Origin: Holophagaceae bacterium
Lineage (GTDB): Bacteria > Acidobacteriota > Holophagae > Holophagales > Holophagaceae
Direction of reading: 5' to 3'
DNA length: 62,672 bases
Assembly (NCBI GenBank): GCA_025363715.1
Contig: JANYLR010000007.1
Coordinates: 1 to 62,672, forward strand
Shown here: piece by piece, positions 48,235 to 56,399 of the stretch
Layout: the number at the start of each line of letters is the position of its first letter
Numbering within the stretch: the stretch's first letter is position 1
The notes under the pieces: model-generated
Told to the model about the DNA's origin: nothing
Database searches by the model: none
What the model saw: the letters and a program-made list of their open reading frames with translations, nothing else
Program-made: the position numbers and the translations under genes

Positions 48235-50130
48235 TCAGATTTCCAGATAGGTGTGCAGCTTCCGTTCTTCGGTGAGGAGGGCGCGCAGGGCTTCGGCGGC
48301 GTCGTTCTTGACGCTGGCCTTCCGCTTGGTCTGGGGTCCCTGGATCAGCACGTCGGGATCGTAGTGGACGCTGCGGAGCACGTGATCCACGGTGTCGCCC
48401 TTCACGATGTGCTGCACCTTGAAGGTGTCGTCCTCGTGCACCATGATGTGCGCTTCGTTGGGCGCCCCGAACAGGTTATGTCGCATGCCCAGGATGTCCT
48501 GGTAGGCGCCCGTGAGGAAGAAGGCCACGTAGTAGGCCTCGCCGCTCCGGGGCTCATGGAGGGGGATCTCGTCACGCACGTCCTTCAGGTCGATGAACTT
48601 CTCCATCTTGCCGTCGCTGTCGCAGGTGATGTCGCAGAGGGTGGCGGACAGCCCCGGCTTCTCTTTCAGGCGGTGGATCGGCATCACCGGGAACAGCTGC
48701 TCGATGGCCCAGTGGTCGGGCATGGACTGGAAGATGCTGAAGTTGGCGATGAGCTTGTCGGCCAGGCTCTTGTTGAGATCCTGAAATTCCTCGGGGATGT
48801 ACTTCAGGGTCTTGCTGGTGAGGATGCGGGAGAGCTTGCGGCACACTTCCCAGAACAGCGTCTCGCCCTTGCTGCGGTCCTCCAGGCCCAGGTAGCCCAG
48901 GTTGAAGAGGGTGAGCATTTCGTCCTTCTGGGTGATGGCGTCGTGGTACATCTCGGAGAAGTTCTTGATGGAGATGTTGTCCCGGGTGTAGGCCAGCTCC
49001 TTGAGGATCTGGGGCTCGTTGCCCGTGAGGGTCACGGTGTACTTGGTGTGCGTGGTGTCGATGAGGCCGATGATGTCCACCACCACCACCTCGTGGTAGG
49101 CCACAATGGCCCGCCCCGATTCGCTGAGCAGGTCCGGCATGGGCACCTGCTCCTGGGCGCAGATGTCCTTGGTGGTGTAGACCACGTCCGCGGCGTATTC
49201 GGAGATGGTGTAGTTCATGGAGCTGCTGAAGGTGGTCTTGCTGCCGTCGTAGTCCACGCCGAGGCCGCCGCCTACGTTGAGGTAGCGGATGGGCACGCCC
49301 AGCTTGCGGAGCTTGGCGTAGATGCGTGTGGCTTCCTTCATGGCCGACTTGATCTTGCGAATGTCCGTGATCTGGCTGCCGATGTGGAAGTGCAGCTCGA
49401 TGACGCTGTCCAGCAGGTCGCGCTTCTCCAGCACCTCGATGGCATCCAGGATCTCCCGGGTGGTGAGGCCGAACTTGGCGTGGTCCCCGGCGCTGGTCTC
49501 CCACTTGCCTGAACCCTGGGCATTCAGTTTCGCCCTTAGGCCGATGAGGGGTTCGACTTTCAGTTCCTTGGCCACCTTGAGGATCAGGGGCAACTCGGTC
49601 ATCTTCTCGACGGTGATGACCACCTTGCGGCCAGCCTTGCGGGCCAGCAGGGCCATGCGGATGAAGGACTCATCCTTGTAGCCATTGCAGAGCACCAGGG
49701 CCTCGGGGTGCAGGTCGATGCTGAGGGCGATCATGAGCTCGGGCTTGGAGCCGGCCTCCAGGCCGTAGTGGTACTTGTTGCCGGCGCGGACAATCTCCTC
49801 GACCACTTCCTTGGTCTGATTGGTCTTCACGGGATAGACGCCCTGGTAGCCGCCCTCGTACCCGAACTCGATGATGGCGCGGCGGAAGGACTCGTTCACC
49901 TCGATGACGCGGTGGGCGAGCACCTGGGGGAAGCGTAGGTTCACGGGGGTCCGGAGGCCCTTCTTCTTCAGGTGCTGGACAATCTCGTAGACATCGCAGC
50001 TGAGGGAATCATCCTTGGTGGGCGTGATCTCCAGGTGGCCCTTGGCGTTGATGCCGAAGTAGCCGTTGCCCCATTCCCGGATCCCGTAGAGCGATGCGGC
50101 GTCCTGGACCGTCCAGTGCTTCATGGGCAT
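48235..50130 (-). CDS. speA: Biosynthetic arginine decarboxylase
   Basis: SpeA makes agmatine from arginine, the first step of a polyamine route. The 631-residue fold-III PLP enzyme shows GGYQGVYPVKTNQTKEVV with the PLP Lys, YHYGLEAGSKPELM, HFHIGSQITDIRKIKSA and YLNVGGGLGVDYDGSKT. The extended C-terminus and length fit the SpeA rather than the ornithine/DAP decarboxylase subgroup. GAGGAGG lies eight bases before the ATG at 50130. No speB is nearby. It follows queG by 87 bases on the same strand. Confidence 0.96.
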   Translation of the reverse strand: MPMKHWTVQDAASLYGIREWGNGYFGINAKGHLEITPTKDDSLSCDVYEIVQHLKKKGLRTPVNLRFPQVLAHRVIEVNESFRRAIIEFGYEGGYQGVYPVKTNQTKEVVEEIVRAGNKYHYGLEAGSKPELMIALSIDLHPEALVLCNGYKDESFIRMALLARKAGRKVVITVEKMTELPLILKVAKELKVEPLIGLRAKLNAQGSGKWETSAGDHAKFGLTTREILDAIEVLEKRDLLDSVIELHFHIGSQITDIRKIKSAMKEATRIYAKLRKLGVPIRYLNVGGGLGVDYDGSKTTFSSSMNYTISEYAADVVYTTKDICAQEQVPMPDLLSESGRAIVAYHEVVVVDIIGLIDTTHTKYTVTLTGNEPQILKELAYTRDNISIKNFSEMYHDAITQKDEMLTLFNLGYLGLEDRSKGETLFWEVCRKLSRILTSKTLKYIPEEFQDLNKSLADKLIANFSIFQSMPDHWAIEQLFPVMPIHRLKEKPGLSATLCDITCDSDGKMEKFIDLKDVRDEIPLHEPRSGEAYYVAFFLTGAYQDILGMRHNLFGAPNEAHIMVHEDDTFKVQHIVKGDTVDHVLRSVHYDPDVLIQGPQTKRKASVKNDAAEALRALLTEERKLHTYLEI

Positions 50131-50217
50131 CCGAGGAGCCTCCTCAATCCGGGGCGGCCACCTTCGGCCGGAAGTTTGTTTATATGGTAAAAAAGCCCAA
50201 TTCTCTCCATGAAATTG

Positions 50218-51162
50218 TCAGGAGCCCAAGATCCTGACCAGGGTGGCCCGCCAGTGGCGGTCCCGCACGCGCCGCAGGGCCGTCCTCCGAGTGAGCTTCC
50301 GCCACTGGGCCGCCCCCCGGGGCAGGTCCGCCGCTGACCGGGTGTGAAGGGGGCTGGGGCCGCCCCAGAGGGCCGCGTCGCCCCAGGTCGGGGCCCGGTT
50401 CCAGGGGCAGATGTCCTGGCAGGCATCGCAGCCCGCTGCCCAGCGGCTGGCGGCCAAGGCGGCGGCGATATCAGCCGGTGGCTCGCTCTCGGTCTCGATG
50501 GTGTAGGTGGTGAGGCAGCGGGCGGGATCCAGTTGGAAAGGACTCAGAGCCCCGGATGGGCAAGCCTCCAGGCAGGCGCTGCAGGTCCCGCAATGTTCAG
50601 TGACCACGGGTTCGTCCGGGGGCAGGGGGATGGAGAGCAACAGGACGCCCAGGAAGCCCCAGGAGCCCTCCTTTCCGGCAATGAGCAGGGTGTGCTTGCC
50701 CTGCCAGCCCAGGCCCGCCCGAACCGCCAGCTGGCGCTCCAGCAGGGGGGCCGTGTCCACGCAGACCCGGCCCTCCAGCCCTGGCCACCGGGCTTGGGCC
50801 GCCTCCAGCAGCCGGGTCAGCCTAGGCTTGAGGATCATGTGGTAGTCCGGTCCCCAGAGGTAGCGGCTCAGTCGCAGGCTCCCCGGAGCGGCGCCGGGCA
50901 CGGCTTCGGGTCGGGCGTAGGGAAAGAAGCCCACGAGGGCCGTGCGGGCCGGTGGCCAGAGGACCCTGGGATCCAGGAGGGTCGCCGGATCCAAGTAGGG
51001 CAGCAGGGTGCCCCGGCCCTCCTGGAACCAGGCCAGGAGGCGTTCCTTTCCTTCCAGGAAGGGGTCGCAAGGGGCAAATCCGGCCGAGGAGAAACCCGCC
51101 GCCAGGGCCTCCAAACGAAGCCAAGTCTTGAATGCCAGCGGATCCGGGTGTTCAACTGGCAT
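50218..51162 (-). CDS. queG: Epoxyqueuosine reductase QueG
   Basis: QueG reduces epoxyqueuosine to queuosine in tRNA, using cobalamin and two [4Fe-4S] clusters. The 314-residue protein has VCVDTAPLLERQLAVRAGLGWQGKHT, the first cluster motif CGTCSACLEACPSGAL and the second CDACQDICPWN. It is shorter than E. coli QueG (379) by the C-terminal HEAT-repeat-like part, as in many phyla. Its start lies 15 bases from the start of a divergent gene. Confidence 0.94.
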   Translation of the reverse strand: MPVEHPDPLAFKTWLRLEALAAGFSSAGFAPCDPFLEGKERLLAWFQEGRGTLLPYLDPATLLDPRVLWPPARTALVGFFPYARPEAVPGAAPGSLRLSRYLWGPDYHMILKPRLTRLLEAAQARWPGLEGRVCVDTAPLLERQLAVRAGLGWQGKHTLLIAGKEGSWGFLGVLLLSIPLPPDEPVVTEHCGTCSACLEACPSGALSPFQLDPARCLTTYTIETESEPPADIAAALAASRWAAGCDACQDICPWNRAPTWGDAALWGGPSPLHTRSAADLPRGAAQWRKLTRRTALRRVRDRHWRATLVRILGS

Positions 51163-51177
51163 CCGAAGGTTCCCCCC

Positions 51178-51744
51178 ATGGATATCCTCACCCTCGAACT
51201 GCTTGATGTCACGGTCTTCCAGGCCCTACTGGAATTGCGGGGTCTGTTGGCGGACCATCCCGGCGAAGCCATGCGCATCCGGGGCGAGGATGACCTGCTG
51301 CGGGTGAACGTGACCGGGTTCCTGGAAAAGCAGGGCCGGAGCGTCCGGCCGATCCGCCAGGGCGGCCAGTGGGAACTGCAGGTGGCCCAGGCCGCCCGTC
51401 CCATTCCCCTGGTGTCGCCCGTAGCGCCGACGATTCATCCCGTCCTGCTGCTCAGGGCGGCCTTCGCCCCGGGGGACCGGGCCCTGGGCCGGCGGCTGCT
51501 GCTGGAGACCCTTTCCCGGCTGGATTCTGGCACGCCCTGGCTTTGCCTGGCTCACCAGGCGGTGGAGCTGCTGGAGGACCCCGGTGCGATGGCCATTCTG
51601 GAGGGCCTGCGGGGCCGGGGCATCCCGGTCCATGTCTCCGCCGCCAGCCTGGTCCATGGTGGGCAGGAGAGCGCGGGCTTCGATCAGGTTGCAGACGAGG
51701 GTTGGCAGAAGCTCCTGGCACGGGGAGGCGTGACGGTGCTGTAA
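51178..51744 (+). CDS. YedF-like TusA-domain + DsrE-domain protein without CPxP cysteine
   Basis: A 188-residue two-part protein. The first 75 residues (ILTLELLDVTVFQALLELRGLLADHPGEAMRIRGEDDLLRVNV... region) resemble a TusA/SirA fold but lack the CPxP catalytic Cys: the equivalent segment reads LLDVTVFQAL. Residues about 85-188 resemble a DsrE/YedF half (VLLLRAAFAPGDRALGRRLLLETL, GTPWLCLAHQAVELL, GIPVHVSAASL). YedF-type fusions are linked with sulfur or selenium transfer. The loss of the Cys suggests a binding role. It is divergent from queG by 15 bases and precedes pgsA by 36. Confidence 0.6.
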   Translation: MDILTLELLDVTVFQALLELRGLLADHPGEAMRIRGEDDLLRVNVTGFLEKQGRSVRPIRQGGQWELQVAQAARPIPLVSPVAPTIHPVLLLRAAFAPGDRALGRRLLLETLSRLDSGTPWLCLAHQAVELLEDPGAMAILEGLRGRGIPVHVSAASLVHGGQESAGFDQVADEGWQKLLARGGVTVL

Positions 51745-51780
51745 AAAGCGGTAGGCTGGAGGCGGAGCCAATCCACCCTC

Positions 51781-52428
51781 ATGAACCTTCCCAACCTGCT
51801 GTCGCTCGCGCGGATCCTGATGGTTCCGATCCTGGTCGTGGTGCTCATGACCAAGGTGACCAACCACGAGGTGATCGGCGTGCTGGTCTTCTGGGTGGCT
51901 TCCATCACGGACTGGCTGGATGGCTACCTGGCCCGCCGCTGGAAGCAGGTGACCACCCTGGGCAAGCTGCTGGATCCCCTGGCTGACAAGCTGCTGGTCT
52001 CGGGCGCGCTGATCTCCCTAGTGGAACTCAACCTGGCGCCCGCCTGGATGACCTTCATCATCCTGGCCCGCGAGTTCGCTATCACGGGTCTGCGCGGCAT
52101 CGCCAGCGAGGAAGGGCTCACCATCCCCGCCGGCACCATAGGGAAGTGGAAGATGGGCTTCCAGGTGGCGGCGATCTCCTGCCTGATCCTCGGTCCGCGC
52201 CTTGACTACTGGCTTTACGACTGGACTCAGCGCGAGATCTTCCATTTCTTCATCCAGCTGAACCGTCCCTACAGCTTCTTCTGGGGCATGGGCGTCCTGC
52301 TGCTCTGGGGGGCCGTGATCCTGGCCATCTGGAGCGCGATGTCGTACTTCCATGGCTTCTGGAAGGTCGTGGGACCCCGCATCATGGCCGAAAACAGCCA
52401 CCTGACTGGACCCGAGGACTCTGAATGA
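51781..52428 (+). CDS. pgsA: CDP-diacylglycerol--glycerol-3-phosphate 3-phosphatidyltransferase
   Basis: PgsA makes phosphatidylglycerol-phosphate at the inner membrane, committing CDP-diacylglycerol to PG and cardiolipin. The 215-residue multi-TM protein has the CDP-alcohol phosphotransferase signature DWLDGYLARRWKQVTTLGK followed by LLDPLADK, i.e. DGxxAR-x8-Gx3Dx3D. NLPNLLSLARILMVPILV is the usual N-terminus. Its stop overlaps the DUF502 start (ATGA). Confidence 0.95.
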   Translation: MNLPNLLSLARILMVPILVVVLMTKVTNHEVIGVLVFWVASITDWLDGYLARRWKQVTTLGKLLDPLADKLLVSGALISLVELNLAPAWMTFIILAREFAITGLRGIASEEGLTIPAGTIGKWKMGFQVAAISCLILGPRLDYWLYDWTQREIFHFFIQLNRPYSFFWGMGVLLLWGAVILAIWSAMSYFHGFWKVVGPRIMAENSHLTGPEDSE

Positions 52429-53036
52429 TCCGCAAGTATTTCCTGTCCGGACTCTTTACCCTGCTCCCCCTCGTGGTGACCCTCTGGATTCTCAAGGCCA
52501 TCTTCACGACCCTGGTGGACATTTTCCGCGGACCCCTGACCTGGCTGGCCCACCAGATCCATATGCCGGATCCGCCCACCTGGGGATTGGCGCTGTTTTC
52601 GGCCTTGGCCACCGCTTCGATGCTCTTGGTGGTCGGAGCCCTTGTGGGCAATTTCGTCGGCCGCCAGCTCCTGGCTTGGCTGGACGAGGTGATGCTGCAC
52701 GTGCCGGTGGTGAAGACCATTTACGGAGCCACTCGCCAGCTTATGGGCGCCATCCAGTCGGGGCAGGGGGGCAGCTTCAACGAAGTGGTGCTCGTGGAGT
52801 GGCCCCATCCCGGGTCGTACACCCTGGCCTTCGTGGCGAGCCGCGACTGTTCCTGGGCGGTCCCAGGAGGCCAGACCATGATCGCCGTCTATGTGCCGAC
52901 CTCTCCGAATCCGACCTCGGGCTACGTGGTGATGGTCGAGGCGTCGAAAGTCCGGCCCGTGGATGTGAATGCCGACCAGGCCCTGACCTGGGCGGTCAGT
53001 GGTGGGGTGGTGGTCCCGGATTCGCCTCGGCGCTGA
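52425..53036 (+). CDS. DUF502 membrane protein
   Basis: A 203-residue protein with two TM segments (LSGLFTLLPLVVTLWILKAIF and FSALATASMLLVVGALVGNFV) and a C-terminal soluble beta-rich domain. The blocks HVPVVKTIYGATRQL, VVLVEWPHPGSYTLAFV and VYVPTSPNPTSGYVVMV are diagnostic of DUF502. Its function is unknown, but family members are often near envelope-lipid genes, as here after pgsA, to which it is translationally coupled. Confidence 0.93.
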   Translation: MIRKYFLSGLFTLLPLVVTLWILKAIFTTLVDIFRGPLTWLAHQIHMPDPPTWGLALFSALATASMLLVVGALVGNFVGRQLLAWLDEVMLHVPVVKTIYGATRQLMGAIQSGQGGSFNEVVLVEWPHPGSYTLAFVASRDCSWAVPGGQTMIAVYVPTSPNPTSGYVVMVEASKVRPVDVNADQALTWAVSGGVVVPDSPRR

Positions 53037-53112
53037 AGGCAACCCACCCCAAGATTGCTGCTGTGCAGTCGATGGAGGTTTCTAGGCTAGTCCGATGGTT
53101 GGAGGTGTTTGC

Positions 53113-53556
53113 GTGTCCTTTGTGCTTTGGAACCCGGCCTGGGAAACGGGGATTGACTCTATCGACGAGCAGCACCGGCAGATGCTGGCGCAAATCGAGG
53201 GGCTCCTGGTGGCGATTCACGATCATCATCCTGGGGAACGGCTCCCCGGACTCCTCGCCTTCCTGGCCGACTATGTCGAGACCCACTTCTCCAACGAAGA
53301 AAACCAGATGCGGGGTTCCAATTACCCTGGGCTTGAAGGGCACCGGGCCATCCATGACCACATGCGTGCCCAAGTGGAGCATCTTTTGGAGGGGTACCGC
53401 CAGAAGCCGGAGGTCATGACCGAGGAGGTCGTCGATTTCCTGACGGATTGGCTCATCGGCCACATCAACGACCATGACCTGCCCATGGCCAGGCATCTCC
53501 TAAGGTTCGAGGCCAAGGCGTCAGCCGACGCCCCGAAGGGCTTGGCCGCCGGATGA
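53113..53556 (+). CDS. Bacteriohemerythrin
   Basis: A 147-residue di-iron O2-binding four-helix protein. Iron-ligand segments are IDSIDEQHRQM, YVETHFSNEENQM, GHRAIHDHM and LIGHINDHDLP, complete for a hemerythrin site. GTG 53113 is chosen because GGAGGT lies seven bases upstream and the domain starts there (SFVLWNPAWETGIDSID); an ATG at 53095 would add six residues. It likely serves O2 sensing, storage or delivery. The next gene overlaps by four bases. Confidence 0.93.
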   Translation: MSFVLWNPAWETGIDSIDEQHRQMLAQIEGLLVAIHDHHPGERLPGLLAFLADYVETHFSNEENQMRGSNYPGLEGHRAIHDHMRAQVEHLLEGYRQKPEVMTEEVVDFLTDWLIGHINDHDLPMARHLLRFEAKASADAPKGLAAG

Positions 53557-54281
53557 AACCCCTCGCTGGTAAGCGAATTCTGGTCACCGGAGCCGGCAGC
53601 GGCATTGGACGCGCGGCCGCGCGGCTGTTCCAGGAGCGCGGGGCCGAACTGGTACTGGTGGGACGCCGGCTGGTTGCCTTGAGCGAAACCCTGCCCGGCG
53701 CGGCATGCGCCGCCTTCGATCACTCGGACGATCGGGCCGTGGCAGCCTTCGCCCAGACCTGCTCACCACTGGATGGTATGTTCCTGGCCGCCGGCGCACT
53801 CAAACCAGGCTCGGTGGGGGGCACGCCCGTTTCCGACTTCGATGCCATGATCGCCAGCAACCTCCGGGGTCCCTGGCTCATGGCCCACCACCTGGGACTG
53901 CGGCTGAAGGATGGGGCCAGCGTGGTTCTCGTGGGCTCCAACATCGCGCTGCGGGCCATTCCGGAAAGCGCGGCCTACAGCGTGGCCAAGGCAGGCGTGC
54001 ACATGCTGGCCAAGGTGCTGGCCCTGGAGTGGGCCCCCAGGGGGATCCGCTGCAATGCCATCGCTCCCGGTCCCGTGCACACGGCCATGGTGGACGATCG
54101 CCTGGCCAGCAGTGCCGATCCCCTCGAGGGATTGGCGCGACTGGCCAGGGTGAATCCACTGAAACGCCTTGGCAAGGAAGCCGAGGTGGCCGCCCTGGCC
54201 GTCCACCTGCTCAGTGATGAAAGCGCGTGGACCACAGGTGCTGTGATTGCGATCGACGGCGGGGCAGACGCAGTCTACTAG
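53553..54281 (+). CDS. SDR-family oxidoreductase coupled to bacteriohemerythrin
   Basis: A 242-residue classical SDR. ILVTGAGSGIGRAAARLF is the cofactor loop, VLVGRRLVAL (Arg-Arg) suggests NADP(H), the active Ser is in VVLVGSNIAL, YSVAKAG holds Tyr and Lys, and the C-terminus SDESAWTTGAVIAIDGGAD is typical of 3-oxoacyl-ACP-reductase-like SDRs. The NNAG motif is replaced by FLAAGAL. ATGA overlap with the hemerythrin gene suggests co-regulation, although a metabolic link is not obvious. Confidence 0.88.
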   Translation: MKPLAGKRILVTGAGSGIGRAAARLFQERGAELVLVGRRLVALSETLPGAACAAFDHSDDRAVAAFAQTCSPLDGMFLAAGALKPGSVGGTPVSDFDAMIASNLRGPWLMAHHLGLRLKDGASVVLVGSNIALRAIPESAAYSVAKAGVHMLAKVLALEWAPRGIRCNAIAPGPVHTAMVDDRLASSADPLEGLARLARVNPLKRLGKEAEVAALAVHLLSDESAWTTGAVIAIDGGADAVY

Positions 54282-54314
54282 GCCTGCCTTCCATTCGAAC
54301 CATCAACCCCGCCT

Positions 54315-54872
54315 TCACCCCGTGGTCACCTTGATGTCCACCGGATTGCGAAGGGTGTCGTACAGGGGCGAGGTCCTCAGCACGTGGGCATGCAGCTCTT
54401 TGACCTGCTCCGGTGTTCCGTTGCAGTCCAGGTGGACCTTGACCCGGATATGGGAGAGCCCCGGACGGACGTTCTTGTCCAGTTCCATGAAGCCGCGCAG
54501 GTCTGTATCCGTTTCCAGCTCGAAGTTCAGGCTGCTGATATCGATGCCCATGGCCGCTGCCGAGTAGGAATAGGTGACGCTAAGGCAGGAACTGAGGGCG
54601 TGCAAGGTCGCCTCGCCTGCGTTGGGACCTAGGTCTGTGCCTAGAAGGGCCGCGGGTTCATCGCCTTCCAGGAGGAGGGGGGTGGCCCGCTTGTGGTTCA
54701 TGCCCGCCCCGTAAAGCGAATCGAAGGTGCTTTGGGAGTGGGCGCGGTTGATCCATTTGGATTTCGAGCGGAATTGGAACTTGCCCAGGTCCGGGTTGGT
54801 TTTCACCCGAGAGACGAGGGCGTTCAGTTCCTCGATGTTCACGCCATTGCGCATGGTTGCGGTGGTGCCCAT
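54315..54872 (-). CDS. OsmC-family protein
   Basis: A 185-residue OsmC/Ohr-superfamily protein, generally thiol-dependent organic-hydroperoxide reductases or osmotically induced proteins. EATLHALSSCLSVTYSYSAAAMGI holds the conserved Cys of the second motif; a first Cys near the N-terminus as in Ohr is not evident, so it fits the OsmC-like rather than the Ohr branch. ATG 54872 has AGGAGG five bases upstream. The 54873-55078 gap holds no gene I can support. Confidence 0.85.
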   Translation of the reverse strand: MGTTATMRNGVNIEELNALVSRVKTNPDLGKFQFRSKSKWINRAHSQSTFDSLYGAGMNHKRATPLLLEGDEPAALLGTDLGPNAGEATLHALSSCLSVTYSYSAAAMGIDISSLNFELETDTDLRGFMELDKNVRPGLSHIRVKVHLDCNGTPEQVKELHAHVLRTSPLYDTLRNPVDIKVTTG

Positions 54873-55078
54873 GAATCCTCCTGTGGAATCACGCCTCGGA
54901 TCGCGGTACAGCCAGCCGGCGGGCCACCGCGTGGGAAGCGCTGGGACGGCATCCACTCGGCTCCCTGGCTATCAAGCGCAGGGTCCGGGGGACGAAGGCT
55001 TCCAACATGGGGCCCTTTTTACTTGAAACAAGGTCGCAAAAATCAAACCATGCGGCTAGATCTAATGGCGGATATGTC

Positions 55079-56305
55079 CTAGTCGACTTCGAGGAAATCA
55101 AGGTCCTTGGCATGGGTCTCTTCCATGCCCCAGAGACTAAGGGCTGCGAGGGTCAGGCAGCAGAGGCCGATGAACAGGGCGGAATTGACGATGCCCCAGT
55201 GAGCCTTGAGGGCCAGGAAGCTGGTGGTGATGGGGACGACGGCCCCCCGCACGAAGTTGGGCACGGTGACGGTGACGGTGGCCCGCATGTTGGTGCCGAA
55301 CTGTTCGCTGGCAATGGTGACGAACACGGCCCAGTAACCCGCGGAGAAGCCGAGCGCCACGCACATCAGGTAATAGGTCTGGGCAGAGACGCCATGGCTG
55401 AGCAGGGTGATCAGCACCATGCCAAGGGTGAAGCCCTGGAACAGCAGGACCGTCTTCTTCCGGCTGGCGATCCACTGGCTGATGAAGCCTGAGCCCAGGT
55501 CACCGATGGCCAGGCCCAGGTAACAGGAGGCGATGGCGTGGCCGGGATTCACCGCGCCCACCACGCCCAGGCTTCTCGACAGTTCTGGAGAGGAGGCCAC
55601 CAGAATGGCCACCACGTACCAGATGGGAACACCGATCAGGATGCTGCGCAGGTACCTTATGAAGCGGGCTCGGCTGGTGAACAGCATCAGGAAGTTGCCC
55701 TTGGTGACGTTTTGATGGGCCAGCTGCTTGAACATGCCCGAGTCCGTCACCTTGATTCGCAGCACCAGCAGCATCAGACCCATGACGCCACCGGTGATGA
55801 AGGCCCCCCGCCAGCCGAGTTTGTTGCCCACGAAGTCGGCCACCAGGGCGCCAGTGATGCCCAGGCTCGCCACCACGGCCGTGCCATAGCTGCGGACCTC
55901 CTTGGGCAGTACTTCGCTTACCAGAGTGATGGCGGCCCCCAGTTCCCCCGAGAGTCCAAGGCCCGCAAGGAAGCGCATGACGGCGTAGGCGGGGATGGTG
56001 GTCACGAAGGCATTGGCGATGTTGGCCAGGGAATAGAGCGTGATACTGCCGAAGAGCACGGACATTCGGCCCTTCTTGTCGCCTAGGATCCCCCACAGCA
56101 CGCCGCCCACCAGCATCCCGATCATCTGGAAGTTGAACAGGTAGACGAAGGTGGAAAGGATCTGGTCCGGGGGCACGCCCAGTTCCGTGAGGCTGGTGGT
56201 GCGGACGATCGGAAACAAGATGAGATCGAAGATGTCCACGAAATAGCCGAGGGCACCCACGATCACGGTGAGGTTGACGATGTCTTTCCAGGAATGCCGC
56301 TGCAT
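55079..56305 (-). CDS. MFS transporter, metabolite:H+ symporter type
   Basis: A 408-residue inner-membrane carrier with 12 TM helices. GGVLWGILGDKKGR is the loop 2-3 MFS motif, RFLAGLGLSGELGAAITLVSEVLPKEVRSYGTA is the typical segment of the metabolite/sugar:H+ symporter families, and the second half repeats it more weakly (LGLAIGDLGSGFISQWIASRKK). ATG 56305 (MQRHSWKDIV) is favoured by GGAG seven bases upstream; the frame is open to ATG 56341. It is divergent from a GlpD-like oxidoreductase about 95 bases away. Substrate unknown; a carboxylate or sugar is likely. Confidence 0.87.
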   Translation of the reverse strand: MQRHSWKDIVNLTVIVGALGYFVDIFDLILFPIVRTTSLTELGVPPDQILSTFVYLFNFQMIGMLVGGVLWGILGDKKGRMSVLFGSITLYSLANIANAFVTTIPAYAVMRFLAGLGLSGELGAAITLVSEVLPKEVRSYGTAVVASLGITGALVADFVGNKLGWRGAFITGGVMGLMLLVLRIKVTDSGMFKQLAHQNVTKGNFLMLFTSRARFIRYLRSILIGVPIWYVVAILVASSPELSRSLGVVGAVNPGHAIASCYLGLAIGDLGSGFISQWIASRKKTVLLFQGFTLGMVLITLLSHGVSAQTYYLMCVALGFSAGYWAVFVTIASEQFGTNMRATVTVTVPNFVRGAVVPITTSFLALKAHWGIVNSALFIGLCCLTLAALSLWGMEETHAKDLDFLEVD

Positions 56306-56399
56306 CAGGTTGCTCCATAGGGCCGGGGTGGGTGGCTCCATGGTTCATGCGAATGGATCCCTGATCAAGGGTCGGGCACACTGGGCCCAGGAGAAGCCC

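Noticed and set aside
48253..49512. A 419-codon + strand frame opposite speA
   Set aside because: Antisense shadow: repetitive Val/Asp/Gly/Leu composition and no domain, while speA on the other strand is complete.
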